Below, one piece after another: positions 18,971 through 30,157 of a stretch of 64,000 bases of DNA. Location of the stretch: positions 52,804-116,803 of the forward strand of contig NZ_NFLI01000014.1 in the NCBI RefSeq assembly GCF_002160825.1. The letters are read 5' to 3'. The notes under the pieces were generated by a model. It saw nothing but the letters and a program-made list of their open reading frames with translations, searched no databases and was not told where the DNA came from. How positions within the stretch are numbered: position 1 is the stretch's first letter; the number at the start of each line of letters is the position of its first letter. Source of the DNA: Lachnoclostridium sp. An131. Its GTDB lineage: Bacteria; Bacillota; Clostridia; Lachnospirales; Lachnospiraceae. Position numbers and translations under genes: made by a program.

Positions 18971-21900
18971 TCAGCAGACTGGCAAGGTCGGAGGAAGCGT
19001 TTTCCTTTTTCCATATGGTTCAGGTTCTTCGGCTACCATTCCTAATGAAGATTGGGGCGTTGTGTACTGATAGTCCACGACCTTGCTTCCTGTAATGGTT
19101 TCTGTCGGATTAAGCAGTCCAAAGTATTTTTCAAAAAACGCTTTCAGTTTTTCAATAACTGTCTGTTTCTTTTTGTCACGAGAACCTCCACCGCCAAAGC
19201 GGGAAACAGGCGGCATCAATCGGTCAACATCCGTTCCAGTTGTTTTGAGTACGCCATCACGAAAAGCGTTCTCAACAAACTTTCTGGTTTCTTCCGGTTT
19301 CAATTTTTCTTCTGTAATCAGTGTCTGAATATCCGTTTCACGCTGTTCTCTGACGAAGCGTTGCCAGTCTGCGTTGACATCGGTGCTTGTGTTAATAGTG
19401 GCAATGAAGTTTTTAATCAGTTCCTTTTTAGAACGGAGCTGTAAACTGGACTTAATCGCCTTATCAATCGCAACCAAAATTTCCTTATCTTCGCAGTTTC
19501 CGTCATGATATTTTGCAACCAACATCAGGATATAGTCGATGTTTACTTCTACCTGTTTGACCAGTTCCATTTCAAACACAACGTCGTCCATGATGCTGTC
19601 CTTGCTTCCTGGCTTCGGCTTAATTTCATCATACACATCATGGTATGTACCCGTGTAATCCTGAAAATCAATCGGGGACAGGATTTCATTTCCGGCGAAA
19701 CGGTCAAATGCAGACAGAATGTTTCTCAAGCGGAGAATGTTACCGAACAGTACAATAAAATCCTTCTTGTTCTGCTCTCCGATAATGGGCTGTCCCAACG
19801 GATATTTTTGCAGTAGTTCCGCTATTCGTTCTTCATAGCCCTTCTGTTCACGCCCCTTATCATCAACGCAGCCATAATAATAGTCCTCGTAGGATTTCAA
19901 AAGAACGATGCCGTTTGCATCCTTATCTCCGAACAGGGCAATTGCATCATTGGTGGCCTCTTCAAGATCACGGAAGCAAACGATGTTGCCGAAAGTCTTT
20001 ACCGAGTTCAGGATGCGGTTTGTTCTGGAAAATGCTTGTATCAGACCGTGCATTTTCAGGTTTTTATCCACCCAAAGGGTGTTCAACGTTGTTGCATCAA
20101 AGCCAGTCAGGAACATATTGACTACGATCAGCAAATCGACTTCTCGCTTTTTGACCTTGTCGGACAGGTCTTTGTAGTAGTCTTGAAAGCCCTTACTGGA
20201 AGTATCGAAGTTCGTTTTGAAAATTTTATTATAATCGCTGATTGCCATTTCCAGAAAATCACGGGAACTCTGGTCAAGCCCTTCCGTATCAAAACTTTCA
20301 TCTTCCAGAATACCATCGGCTGTATCTGCTTCATTTGGTGCAAAAGAGAAGATGGTTGCAATGGTCAGCTCTCGATGCTGTTCCGCAATCTGTTTTTTCA
20401 ACTCCAGATAATACTTTTTGCAGACAGGAATGGAACTGACTGCAAACATGGAGTTGAAACCATTCACACGCTGACCTTTCAGACTGTAATAGGAATTACG
20501 CATGGTCTTTTGGTCAAAGTGTTCCAGAATGTACTTCACGACTTCGGAGATACGTTCCTGAGATGCCAATGCTTCTTCGGTGTCAATCGCATTGACTTGT
20601 TTATCCTTGTCGCTGTCTTTCTGCTTGATCGTGTTGATATAGTCGATGCGGAACGGCAGGACATTTCCATCGTTGATCGCATCCACGATGGTATAGGTAT
20701 GGAGCTTCGCACCAAACGCCTGCTCCGTGGTTCGCAGTTCCGGATTGCCGCCAGTTCCGGCATTGACAGCGAAAATCGGCGTTCCAGTAAATCCAAAAAT
20801 ATGGTAGTTCTTAAAGTGCTTGATGATGTTGGTGTGCATCTGCCCAAACTGGCTGCGGTGGCACTCGTCAAACACAAGAACAACGTGCTTGTTATAAATC
20901 GGATGGGTTTTGTTCTTCGTAATGAACACATCCAGTTTCTGAATGGTCGTTACGATAATTCGGGAAGTGCTGTCCTCAAGCTGTCTTTGCAGGACTGCGG
21001 TGCTCTTGTTGCCGTTGGCAGCACCTTTTTCAAAGCGGTCATATTCCTTGATAGTCTGATAGTCCAAATCTTTACGATCAACTACAAACAGAACCTTGTC
21101 GATATACGGCAGTCCTGTGGCAAGCTGCGCTGTCTTAAAGGAAGTCAGGGTCTTGCCGCTTCCTGTGGTGTGCCAGATATATCCTCCTGCTTCAATCGTA
21201 CCTGTTTTCTTGTAATTGGTGGACACCTCAATCCTGTTCAGGATACGCTCGGTTGCCACAATCTGGTAAGGACGCATGACAAGCAGCAATTCCTCAGATG
21301 TGAACACACAGTATTTTGTCAGGATATTCAGAATGGTATGCTTCGCAAAGAACGTCTTTGTGAAGTCCACAAGGTCTGCAATAACCTTGTTGTTGCCGTC
21401 TGCCCAATAGGAAGTAAACTCAAAGCTATTGGAAGTTTTCTTGCTGTTCTTCCTGCCAGTTCTATCATTTTCTTTGATATGACTTGCTCTGGTGGTGTTG
21501 GAATAATATTTTGTGAATGTGCCGTTGGAGATCACGAAAATCTGCACATACTCATACAGCCCACAACCAGCCCAAAAGCTATCACGCTGGTAGCGGTTGA
21601 TCTGGTTGAACGCTTCCTTGATTGCAACGCCACGGCGTTTCAATTCCACATGAACCAACGGCAGACCATTGACCAGAATCGTCACATCATATCGGGTATC
21701 ATGTGTTCCGCCGCTTTCTTCATACTGATTGATTACTTGCAGCCGGTTGTTGTGAATGTTCTTTTTGTCGATCAGGGAGATATTCATGGTAGTGCCATCC
21801 TCACGGGTCAGGTTCTGCACATAATCTTCCTGAATTTTTCGGGTCTTTTGCACGATGCCCTCATTGGCATTGGCAATCTTGCTTTTGAAAAAGCTGTCCC

Positions 21901-22138
21901 ATTCCTTATCCGTAAACTGATAGTCGTTCAACAATTCTAACTGTCTGCGGAGATTGGCAATGAGTGCATCGGAATTATGAATGGTCACATACTCATAGCC
22001 CTGTTCGCACAGCATCCTAATAAAAGCCTGTTCCAGTGCGGCTTCACTTTGGTAAGCATCCGAACGTTTGGTCTGTGGCTCATACTCTGTCACAACCGTA
22101 CTTTCATTGGTGGAAAGCACGATATTGTAGGTACTCAT
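18971..22138 (-). CDS. hsdR: Type I restriction enzyme, R (translocase/nuclease) subunit
   Basis: A 1055-residue HsdR, the subunit that pulls DNA in and cuts it when the target is unmethylated. The PD-(D/E)xK nuclease is near the N-terminus (D151 and E165-L-K167 in VHVELKRRG). The SF2 helicase has Walker A TGSGKT (325-330) and DECHRSQFG (DEAD box). A helical C-terminal part contacts the methylase. It is the last gene of the R-M operon. After the stop, 29 more in-frame codons (18884-18970) encode a coiled-coil-like tail ending in KKQLQEQSAN. The normal C-terminus may therefore have been longer. The last 15 residues before the stop (KTLPPTLPVC) look unlike a helix, whereas another frame reads KKENASSDLASLLR. 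A frameshift or base error near an A5 run at 19006-19010 is possible. Confidence 0.95.
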   Translation of the reverse strand: MSTYNIVLSTNESTVVTEYEPQTKRSDAYQSEAALEQAFIRMLCEQGYEYVTIHNSDALIANLRRQLELLNDYQFTDKEWDSFFKSKIANANEGIVQKTRKIQEDYVQNLTREDGTTMNISLIDKKNIHNNRLQVINQYEESGGTHDTRYDVTILVNGLPLVHVELKRRGVAIKEAFNQINRYQRDSFWAGCGLYEYVQIFVISNGTFTKYYSNTTRASHIKENDRTGRKNSKKTSNSFEFTSYWADGNNKVIADLVDFTKTFFAKHTILNILTKYCVFTSEELLLVMRPYQIVATERILNRIEVSTNYKKTGTIEAGGYIWHTTGSGKTLTSFKTAQLATGLPYIDKVLFVVDRKDLDYQTIKEYDRFEKGAANGNKSTAVLQRQLEDSTSRIIVTTIQKLDVFITKNKTHPIYNKHVVLVFDECHRSQFGQMHTNIIKHFKNYHIFGFTGTPIFAVNAGTGGNPELRTTEQAFGAKLHTYTIVDAINDGNVLPFRIDYINTIKQKDSDKDKQVNAIDTEEALASQERISEVVKYILEHFDQKTMRNSYYSLKGQRVNGFNSMFAVSSIPVCKKYYLELKKQIAEQHRELTIATIFSFAPNEADTADGILEDESFDTEGLDQSSRDFLEMAISDYNKIFKTNFDTSSKGFQDYYKDLSDKVKKREVDLLIVVNMFLTGFDATTLNTLWVDKNLKMHGLIQAFSRTNRILNSVKTFGNIVCFRDLEEATNDAIALFGDKDANGIVLLKSYEDYYYGCVDDKGREQKGYEERIAELLQKYPLGQPIIGEQNKKDFIVLFGNILRLRNILSAFDRFAGNEILSPIDFQDYTGTYHDVYDEIKPKPGSKDSIMDDVVFEMELVKQVEVNIDYILMLVAKYHDGNCEDKEILVAIDKAIKSSLQLRSKKELIKNFIATINTSTDVNADWQRFVREQRETDIQTLITEEKLKPEETRKFVENAFRDGVLKTTGTDVDRLMPPVSRFGGGGSRDKKKQTVIEKLKAFFEKYFGLLNPTETITGSKVVDYQYTTPQSSLGMVAEEPEPYGKRKTLPPTLPVC

Positions 22139-22156
22139 AGAAACCTCCTTCTTGTA

Positions 22157-22699
22157 TTACTCTGCCGATTGGAAAGTCAGCAGTTTATCACGATAGTATT
22201 CATATTGCTTCTGTCTGGCTTCGATTTCCGCAGGAAGTCCGCTTGTTAAGTCATTACAGATAGCATCAAAGCGATCAAGAATTCCAACAATGCGGTTCTG
22301 CAATTCAAGTGGTGGAACGGGAACAACAACACTTTCAATATCTGTGCGAGACAAGCGTGGTACACTCGAACGACGTACTCTTGAACTAATGTATTGTTGT
22401 TGGCACAATAGAGCATAATATACATACCGACTATTCAAGTTATCTGGGCATTCCAGATAAAAGCAATCGTCAGCCGCCCAAAATTCGGTTCGACTATAGC
22501 CGATTTCGCCAGCAGCACCAGCAGCGATAATGAAAGTGGTGTTTTCTGGACAATTACTTTTTTCATAGTAGCCCAAAGGGGTCATGCTATTTTGATAAAC
22601 TGGATATAGTCCCTCAGTGTTAAGCTGACTTCTGACAACACGCACACCTCTTGATATGGTTGCAATATCCGACAACCTAACAAAAATAACGCCAAACAC
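22157..22699 (-). CDS. Half-HsdS specificity fragment (third target-recognition domain)
   Basis: 180 codons that encode one HsdS target-recognition domain (about 1-135) and one conserved helical region ending in LPAEIEARQKQYEYYRDKLL. The same end occurs in the neighbouring full hsdS. The only start is GTG at 22699 and it has no ribosome-binding site, which suggests the fragment is mainly expressed as a fusion. The frame stays open upstream to the tetranucleotide tract, so a change in repeat number would join it to hsdS. On its own it would be a half-subunit that could pair as a dimer. hsdR starts 18 bp after it. Confidence 0.85.
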   Translation of the reverse strand: MFGVIFVRLSDIATISRGVRVVRSQLNTEGLYPVYQNSMTPLGYYEKSNCPENTTFIIAAGAAGEIGYSRTEFWAADDCFYLECPDNLNSRYVYYALLCQQQYISSRVRRSSVPRLSRTDIESVVVPVPPLELQNRIVGILDRFDAICNDLTSGLPAEIEARQKQYEYYRDKLLTFQSAE

Positions 22700-22712
22700 A
22701 TACTGAATGAGC

Positions 22713-24024
<1,312 letters not shown>

Positions 24025-24041
<17 letters not shown>

Positions 24042-25029
24042 GCTGCTCACCTGCCTCCAACATCTGCTTGACCGCCTTGTCAAAATCTGATGTGATTTTT
24101 TGTGTCTTATTAAATTCTGCATATTCAGCAATGGCTTTCTCTTTTGCCGTTTTACTGGAGATTTTCCCTTTATCACGCAGAATATCATATCTGCGGAATG
24201 CGAGAAACTCGTTCACGCTGGCGGCAAATTCCTCCATGGTAAAGGTGTTTTCCCGCTCTATCAGATCTTCGATATAATCAAAATATCCTGTCACAGCTCG
24301 TTCCAACTGCCGAATCTGCTTTTCTTCCAGATAATTTTTCGCAACCACTACATCTGATTTTAAAATACGACCGTCCGGTGCATTTTTCCATGTAGTAAGT
24401 CCCATGTTTTCTTTGGTTCTGTCTGCTTTGGTGTAAACAATTTCTGCCGCCGTCTGCCCTACAATGGCATAGTGGAATTTATTCTGTACCATTGCGTAGA
24501 AGTCATGGGTAATCTGTGCGTTTTCGTCATAGTCGATACTGCATTCCGCAAAAATGTCTGTAATCTGCTGCCAGATACGGCGTTCGCTTGCACGGATAGA
24601 GCGAACTCTTTCCAGCAATTCACGGAAGTAGTCCTTGCCAAATGCTGTTTTTCCCTGCTTTAAGCGTTCATCATCCATCGCAAAGCCTTTGAGCATATAC
24701 TCTTTCAGAACGCTTGTGGCCCAGATTCTAAACTGGGTTGCCCTGCGGGAATTCACACGATAGCCAACGGAAATAATCACATCCAGATTATAGAAAGCAA
24801 CCGGCTGCTTTACCCCATCAACACGCACTTTTTGCGTGTTGATCTCTCTGTTCAATTCTCCCTCATCAAACACATTGTTGATATGTTTTCTGATGGTAGA
24901 TTCGCTTTTATCAAACAGGATAGCCATCTGATTGGCGGTTACCCAAATGGTTTCGTCCTGAATAAATGCACTGACCGAAACATCTTCTTCGGCAGATTTG
25001 TAAATCAAAAACTGAAAATCGCGACTCAT
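24025..25029 (-). CDS. rhuM: RhuM family protein
   Basis: A 334-residue protein of the RhuM (virulence RhuM) family. The N-terminal half has the typical pattern [21 protein letters not shown] (split by family variation) with a putative DNA-binding helix, then [18 protein letters not shown] and [23 protein letters not shown]. The C-terminal half is helical and charged. RhuM genes are often found inside type I R-M loci but the role is unknown. Here it overlaps hsdM by 4 bp (ATGA) and hsdS by 17 bp, so it is translationally coupled to both. Confidence 0.9.
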
Positions 25030-26594
25030 ACACCCACCTCGATTTCTGCGATGATCTTCGCTATTTCATCACGGAGAACCTGCTCACGAGCAACGATTTC
25101 TTCAATCTCGGCATTGAGTTTCACAATGTCAATGACCTCTCTGGTGTCCTCTGCTTCCACATAGGTTGAAACGGAAAGATTATAGTCATTCTCTGCGATT
25201 TCCTTATAAGGAACGCTGCGAGAGAAGTATTCAACATCTGCACGAGAAACAAATTCCTCTACAATGCGGACTATATTTTCCTCGGTCAGCTTGTTGTTGT
25301 TCGTAACCTTGACGCACTCATTGGATGCATCAATAAACAACGTGTTGTTATCTGCTTTACTCCGCTTCAGAACCATAATGCAGGTTGCAATGGAAGTTCC
25401 AAAGAACAGATTGCTCGGCAGCTGAATGATACAGTCAATGAAGTTGTTGTCAATCAAATACTGACGGATTTTCTTTTCAGCTCCGCCACGGTACATGATG
25501 CCGGGAAAACAAACGATCGCCGCAGTTCCATTGGTGGCAAGCCACGCCAGAGAGTGCATGATAAACGCAAGGTCAGCTTTTGACTTCGGCGCAAGCACTC
25601 CGGCAGGAGAGAAGCGGGGGTCATTGATCAAAACAGGGTTGTCGTCGCCCTCCCACTTGATAGAATAAGGGGGATTTGAAACGATAACCTCAAACGGTTC
25701 ATCATCCCAATGCTGGGGATTCAGCAGCGTATCTTCATGGGCAATGTCAAACTTGTCAAAGTCAATGTCATGCAGGAACATATTGATGCGGCAAAGGTTG
25801 TATGTAGTCAGATTGATTTCCTGACCATAAAAGCCCTGGCGGACATTCTCTTTGCCGAGAATTTTCGCCGCTTTCAGAAGCAGAGAACCAGAACCACAAG
25901 CAGGGTCATATACCTTGTTGACCTCTGTTTTTCCTGCAACTGCAATTCGGGTCAGCAGTTCAGAAACTTCCTGCGGAGTGAAGAACTCGCCGCCGCTTTT
26001 CCCGGCATTGGATGCGTACATACTCATTAAGTATTCGTAAGCATCGCCAAATGCATCAATGGAGTTCTCCTTGTAGTTGCCCAATCCCATGTTTGCAATA
26101 CCCTCAATCAATTTAACAAGGTTTGCGTTACGCTTGGCAACGGTCGCTCCCAGTTTATTGCTGTTGACATCAATATCGTCAAACAAACCCGCGAAGTTAT
26201 CTTCACTTTCACTGCCTTTCGCAGAATCCTCAATGTGATTAAAGACTCTTTCCAAAGTCATATTCAGGTTTTCATCATTTGCCGCCTGTTTCCTGACATT
26301 GCAGAAAAGCTCAGACGGAAGAATGAAGAACCCTTTTGTTTTGACCAAATCCTCACGAGCCTGCTCTGCATCTTCATCAGACAAAAGAGCATAATCAAAG
26401 TCATCGTTTCCGGCTTCGATTTCACCCTCATTGATATAGTTGGTCAGGTTTTCAGAGATATAGCGATAGAACATCATGCCCAACACATAAGACTTGAAAT
26501 CCCATCCATCTACGCTTCCACGCAATTCATCCGCAATCGCCCATATCGCACGATGCAGTTCATCACGCTCCTGCTCTTTTCTTACATCAGCCAT
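25026..26594 (-). CDS. hsdM: Type I DNA adenine methyltransferase HsdM
   Basis: A 522-residue N6-adenine methylase subunit. The helical N-terminal domain (about 1-140) is followed by the SAM-binding motif DPACGSG (230-236) and the catalytic NPPY (307-310). With HsdS it methylates the target and, with HsdR, forms the restriction complex. I start at ATG 26594 ([14 protein letters not shown]), which overlaps the end of the HTH gene by 8 bp and has AAAAGGAGAA upstream. The longer open frame to 26636 is inside the HTH gene. Confidence 0.97.
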   Translation of the reverse strand: MADVRKEQERDELHRAIWAIADELRGSVDGWDFKSYVLGMMFYRYISENLTNYINEGEIEAGNDDFDYALLSDEDAEQAREDLVKTKGFFILPSELFCNVRKQAANDENLNMTLERVFNHIEDSAKGSESEDNFAGLFDDIDVNSNKLGATVAKRNANLVKLIEGIANMGLGNYKENSIDAFGDAYEYLMSMYASNAGKSGGEFFTPQEVSELLTRIAVAGKTEVNKVYDPACGSGSLLLKAAKILGKENVRQGFYGQEINLTTYNLCRINMFLHDIDFDKFDIAHEDTLLNPQHWDDEPFEVIVSNPPYSIKWEGDDNPVLINDPRFSPAGVLAPKSKADLAFIMHSLAWLATNGTAAIVCFPGIMYRGGAEKKIRQYLIDNNFIDCIIQLPSNLFFGTSIATCIMVLKRSKADNNTLFIDASNECVKVTNNNKLTEENIVRIVEEFVSRADVEYFSRSVPYKEIAENDYNLSVSTYVEAEDTREVIDIVKLNAEIEEIVAREQVLRDEIAKIIAEIEVGV

Positions 26595-26811
26595 TTTTGT
26601 TCTCCTTTTCAACTGGTATAAATTCCAGAATATCATCTACTTTGCAGTCCAGAGCAAAACAAATCTTCTCGATACTGTCCAATGACACATACTGGTCACG
26701 CCTTAACCGTGTCAGAATGTTCGGGCTGAACCCTGCCTTTTCGGTCAGTTCGGAAGTCTGGATGCCCCGGTCTATCAGCAAGTGAAAAAGTTTTTTATAG
26801 GTTACAGCCAT
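26587..26811 (-). CDS. Small Cro/CI-type HTH regulator at the head of the R-M operon
   Basis: A 74-residue XRE-type helix-turn-helix protein ([20 protein letters not shown] helix pair, then [20 protein letters not shown]). ATG at 26811 has GGAGG 7 bases upstream. It is the first gene of the R-M operon and overlaps hsdM. By position and size it resembles controller proteins of R-M systems, so it may regulate its own operon through the small inverted repeat by the promoter. This is inferred. Confidence 0.88.
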   Translation of the reverse strand: MAVTYKKLFHLLIDRGIQTSELTEKAGFSPNILTRLRRDQYVSLDSIEKICFALDCKVDDILEFIPVEKENKNG

Positions 26812-26837
26812 ATAATCCTCCTTGCCATAATAATCTC

Positions 26838-26874
26838 TATTTGATAGTTTATCACGAAAGTATGAATATTTCAA
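26838..26874 (-). promoter_or_regulatory. R-M operon promoter and possible operator
   Basis: TTGAAA (26869-26874), a 17-bp spacer and TAAACT (26846-26851) on the minus strand. The short inverted repeat CTATTTGATAG (26838-26848) overlaps the -10 box and the transcription start and could be the HTH protein's operator. Confidence 0.65.
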
Positions 26875-26879
26875 TCTTG

Positions 26880-27316
26880 TGGGAATGAATTTATTAAATT
26901 TTATCTGTAGATACATCCCGCTCAAGCAGCGGGCTTTTGATGACCCCCATTCTCCGAAATACCAGAAATACAAGGTTGATGAACTCCCTTTGATCACTGA
27001 TTTCCGTCAGGACTGCACTTATAAGGAACTCATCCCTTACTTTGAAAAACGTTATGACACGAAGCTCCTTTCCATCAATCGACTCTTCATGCATTCCAGG
27101 GCTTCCTCTTTTGTCTGCGGCGCACTGTTCCACACCACAGCCTGCAATGAACCATCATAATCATGTTTCATAAGCAGATGTTCCCTTTCTGTTGCAAATA
27201 ATAATAAACAGGAATGTTCTGGCGAACTGCCAGGAAATATGCACTGATCAGTACAAAGATATCTTATTATACAGACACGTCTTTTACTATGCTTTTTTGC
27301 ATCTCTCCAAATTTCT
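26880..27316. other. Intergenic region with gene remnants
   Basis: On the plus strand 26900-27060 reads as a coherent peptide (RYIPLKQRAFDDPHSPKYQK and on to PYFEKRYDT) without a ribosome-binding site or proper ends, which looks like the remnant of a larger gene, perhaps a transposase. On the minus strand, a 39-codon frame from ATG 27171 (MKHDYDGSLQAVVW...) lies opposite its end and may also be a remnant. Neither is complete. The region is a likely scar of the insertion that brought in the R-M operon. Confidence 0.35.
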
Positions 27317-27844
27317 TTATTTCCTTTTCCAGACAAGCTTCCACGCTATCACGCCCGTCAGGCAGCCGATGACCGCGCCTCCCATCACATCCGTCGGAAA
27401 ATGCGCGCCCAGATAAAGCCTGGAAAACGCAATCAGCGCCGCCAGAATCACAGCCGGAATTCCCACCTTCCGGGGCATGCATAGAAACAGTACGCTTGCC
27501 ACCGCAAACGCACTTCCGGTATGCCCGGAAGGGAACGAATAATCCGAGGGCTCCTTTGTGATCAGCTGAAGTCCTTCCAGCAGCACATAAGGCCGCACGC
27601 GGGCTATCACATTTTTCAGAATGAGATTCAGGAAAACATAATCCAGGGCCAGAGAAAGGGATGCCGTAAGCCCCACCTTCCGCCAGCGCGGAACGAGGAG
27701 CAGCACCAGGCAGGCTGCAATCGCGAGAAAGCCTCCGTCGCCCAGGGAGGTAATAAACTGCATGATGGTATCCAGAACAGGACCACGCACACTGTTCTGC
27801 AGAAACATAAGAAGCTGTTCTTCCCATTCAAAAAATGCTTCCAA
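27317..27844 (-). CDS. PAP2 family membrane phosphatase
   Basis: A 175-residue membrane protein with the three PAP2 motifs: KNVIARVRPY (about 80-89), PSGHTGSAF (about 103-111, catalytic His) and SRLYLGAHFPTDV (about 143-155). Four to five membrane helices surround them. Members dephosphorylate phosphatidic acid or undecaprenyl pyrophosphate at the outer face of the membrane. The likely start is TTG 27844 behind GGGAGG. It is the last gene of the run that begins at lepA. A role in recycling undecaprenyl pyrophosphate is plausible but not shown. Confidence 0.9.
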   Translation of the reverse strand: MEAFFEWEEQLLMFLQNSVRGPVLDTIMQFITSLGDGGFLAIAACLVLLLVPRWRKVGLTASLSLALDYVFLNLILKNVIARVRPYVLLEGLQLITKEPSDYSFPSGHTGSAFAVASVLFLCMPRKVGIPAVILAALIAFSRLYLGAHFPTDVMGGAVIGCLTGVIAWKLVWKRK

Positions 27845-27905
27845 ATTTCATCCTCCCTGCTGCTGTCTGCCGCTTCCACATCTCTCTGTCTTTCCTGGGC
27901 AGCTA

Positions 27906-28136
27906 TCAGATCTCTGTAAACGTATATCTCTGCAGAAGTCCGGAGGTGTTCACATGATAGATCACAGTCCCATCCGCCAAATCCTCCCGCTCATAGCTGA
28001 AATCACGTTCTCCCTGATGGCGGCTGACCACATACTGTTCCAGATCCTCGATGGGAACCTCTTCAATGAAGACGTCCCGCATCTGGTTATTGGAGCACTG
28101 ATTAAAAATCTCATGAACCACTTCATACTCTTTCAT
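27906..28136 (-). CDS. Small conserved-looking protein of unknown function
   Basis: A 76-residue soluble, acidic protein that I cannot name. ATG at 28136 has AAAGGAG at the right distance (an ATG 7 codons upstream lies over that site and is less likely). Residues such as HEIFNQCSNNQMRDVFIEEV and a C-terminal GLLQRYTFTEI suggest one compact alpha/beta domain. It sits between the DUF2142 gene and the PAP2 gene on the same strand, 57 bp after the former. Confidence 0.7.
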   Translation of the reverse strand: MKEYEVVHEIFNQCSNNQMRDVFIEEVPIEDLEQYVVSRHQGERDFSYEREDLADGTVIYHVNTSGLLQRYTFTEI

Positions 28137-28193
28137 CCCAAGCTCTCCTTTTCCCATTTATTTTGCTTTTTCTTTGATTTGTCCCCCTGCCTT

Positions 28194-30098
28194 TTAATAG
28201 GGAGGCTGAATATTCGGAATACAGTACACACCGAAGGAATACAGCGACAGTACCGCCGTCGCACAGATAACGATCTGAAACCATTTCTGCCTCGCCGTCT
28301 CCGGCTTCAACACCGCCGCATGTGCCACAAAAATCAGTACCGGCATCATATAGCGTCCCTGGGCCTGAAAATCAACAAACCACGCATTGTAGATTACCAG
28401 AGCGTAGGAAATCAGGCCGCAGACAAACAAAAGCGCCAGCTTTATTTTCCTCTCCGCATACCCCTTCTCCCGGATCACCTGCCAGCAGATTCCCAGAAGC
28501 AAAATCAGGTAAAGGACTCCCATCAGATGGCAGTACCAGTCGGGACTCGGAAACTGGAGGCTTCCATAGGTTCCCACAAAAGAACGGAACAGCGTCTTAT
28601 GAAGTCCCTTATGGAACAGAAGGTCCGACAAAGCCACTCCTTTCCCGTACAGGTTGAAGGCCGAGCTCTGCTCAGAGGGCGGGGAAGCCGGATTCAGCTT
28701 CGGTATCGCAATCGCCTCCTGCATCTCCCTAAGCACCTGGCTGCGGTGTATGCCATAATGAAGGAACTCCGGAATATAGCGGATCCCCAGGAACAGCAGC
28801 GCCGCCCCTGCAAGCCACAGATAGGTCTGAAACCGCCGCTTTCTCTCTTCCTTCGAGACTGCCGGAAGCTCTGCCAGCAGCATAAGAACTGCGTAGATGG
28901 CCAGCACATAATAATTCTGCTTGGACATAAAAATATTGGCGAATAAAAAGCCAAGCAGCAAAAGCTTCCAGATATTCCGTCTGTTTACTCCTGTCCGCGC
29001 CAGCCTGTGGAGCATACTGCCAGGATTGGCGATCTGGTACAGGGCCAGAACCCCCACCGCAAAATCCAGGGCATCCGATGTACAGTAGGTATACAGATAC
29101 CACACCTGCGGCGTCAGGTACAGAGTACAGAGCAGAAAGCGGTTCTTCTTCAGATTCCAGAACAGAAAATACATCAGTCCGGCAAACATCAGGACGCTGA
29201 AAAGCCGTGCCGCATGCTCAAAGGTAAAGAAACGGGCAATCTGCGCGGCAAAGAAATAAAACAGGTTCAATTCCGTAAGCCTGGCCGTGCCGAAGGCTGA
29301 ATACGCCTCCAGCTCCAGCTCTCTGGCATCTGGCGCGATCCAGTGGCTGATATAATACTGTACAGAATAAATGCTTTCCGATTCATCCGGATTGAGCTCT
29401 GAGGAGCCGGTAAAGGCTCCGATCAGCACCAGCACGATCGCCGCCACGCCCACGAGATACAGGAGCGTATCCACAGCCAGGAAAAGCCGGCCTTCCCTCC
29501 GGTTCCAGATTCTCCTCCGGTAAAATTCCAGCACAAAGACTGCCGCGGCAAGAATCGGAATCAGATAGAAAACTCCGGTCCATGCATACCTGCCCGCAAT
29601 TTCGCTGTAAAAGCTCTGAAAGGCCTCCGTAGGAATCAGCTGAGAATCCTCGCCCTGAATCAAAAGGCCCATAGAACCGGAATCCGTCTCATAGACCTGC
29701 AGCTGGTCATTGGGCGAAAATGCCTCCATCAGCTCCTCTCCCTCCAGCTTTCCGGCATAAAAGCCATTGATGAAGAAAGCCATGTCCTTGACGCGGATCT
29801 CATTTTCCGAATTGTAATCAATGGGATCCATGCGCTTCAGTGTGCGCCCGTCCCGAAACCGGAGATCCCAGAAAAACACTCTGGCTTCTCCCGGCTTGCT
29901 GTAGGTATCTCTGACGCTGTCCAGACCGGCATGCTCTGTAAAAGAGGTCAAAGCCTTCCAATGCTTTCCGGCCGAATAATCCTCCTCTTCGAAATCAATG
30001 CGAACCTCTGTAAGCACCAGCGGCGGATACAGAAGAAAGCCTCCCATTATCAAAAGAAGCACCAGGGGCTTCCAATATTTTTTTAACCATTTTCTCAT
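28194..30098 (-). CDS. DUF2142-type polytopic membrane protein
   Basis: A 634-residue protein with an N-terminal helix (about 9-30), an outside segment of about 150 residues and some 10 further membrane helices. Family-like signatures are the acidic loop ELNPDESESIYSVQYYISHW (PDExxH-like) and QGRYMMPVLIF near the C-terminus. DUF2142 proteins resemble GT-C glycosyltransferases that act on lipid-linked sugars outside the membrane; the PDE-type acidic motif would be the catalytic loop. Substrate unknown. It follows the VWA gene by 59 bp. Confidence 0.8.
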   Translation of the reverse strand: MRKWLKKYWKPLVLLLIMGGFLLYPPLVLTEVRIDFEEEDYSAGKHWKALTSFTEHAGLDSVRDTYSKPGEARVFFWDLRFRDGRTLKRMDPIDYNSENEIRVKDMAFFINGFYAGKLEGEELMEAFSPNDQLQVYETDSGSMGLLIQGEDSQLIPTEAFQSFYSEIAGRYAWTGVFYLIPILAAAVFVLEFYRRRIWNRREGRLFLAVDTLLYLVGVAAIVLVLIGAFTGSSELNPDESESIYSVQYYISHWIAPDARELELEAYSAFGTARLTELNLFYFFAAQIARFFTFEHAARLFSVLMFAGLMYFLFWNLKKNRFLLCTLYLTPQVWYLYTYCTSDALDFAVGVLALYQIANPGSMLHRLARTGVNRRNIWKLLLLGFLFANIFMSKQNYYVLAIYAVLMLLAELPAVSKEERKRRFQTYLWLAGAALLFLGIRYIPEFLHYGIHRSQVLREMQEAIAIPKLNPASPPSEQSSAFNLYGKGVALSDLLFHKGLHKTLFRSFVGTYGSLQFPSPDWYCHLMGVLYLILLLGICWQVIREKGYAERKIKLALLFVCGLISYALVIYNAWFVDFQAQGRYMMPVLIFVAHAAVLKPETARQKWFQIVICATAVLSLYSFGVYCIPNIQPPY

Positions 30099-30157
30099 TT
30101 CCTGTCACCTGGCCTCCGGCTGATTCTGTATGCTGCCTGCCGGAAGGCCTCTCCCTT

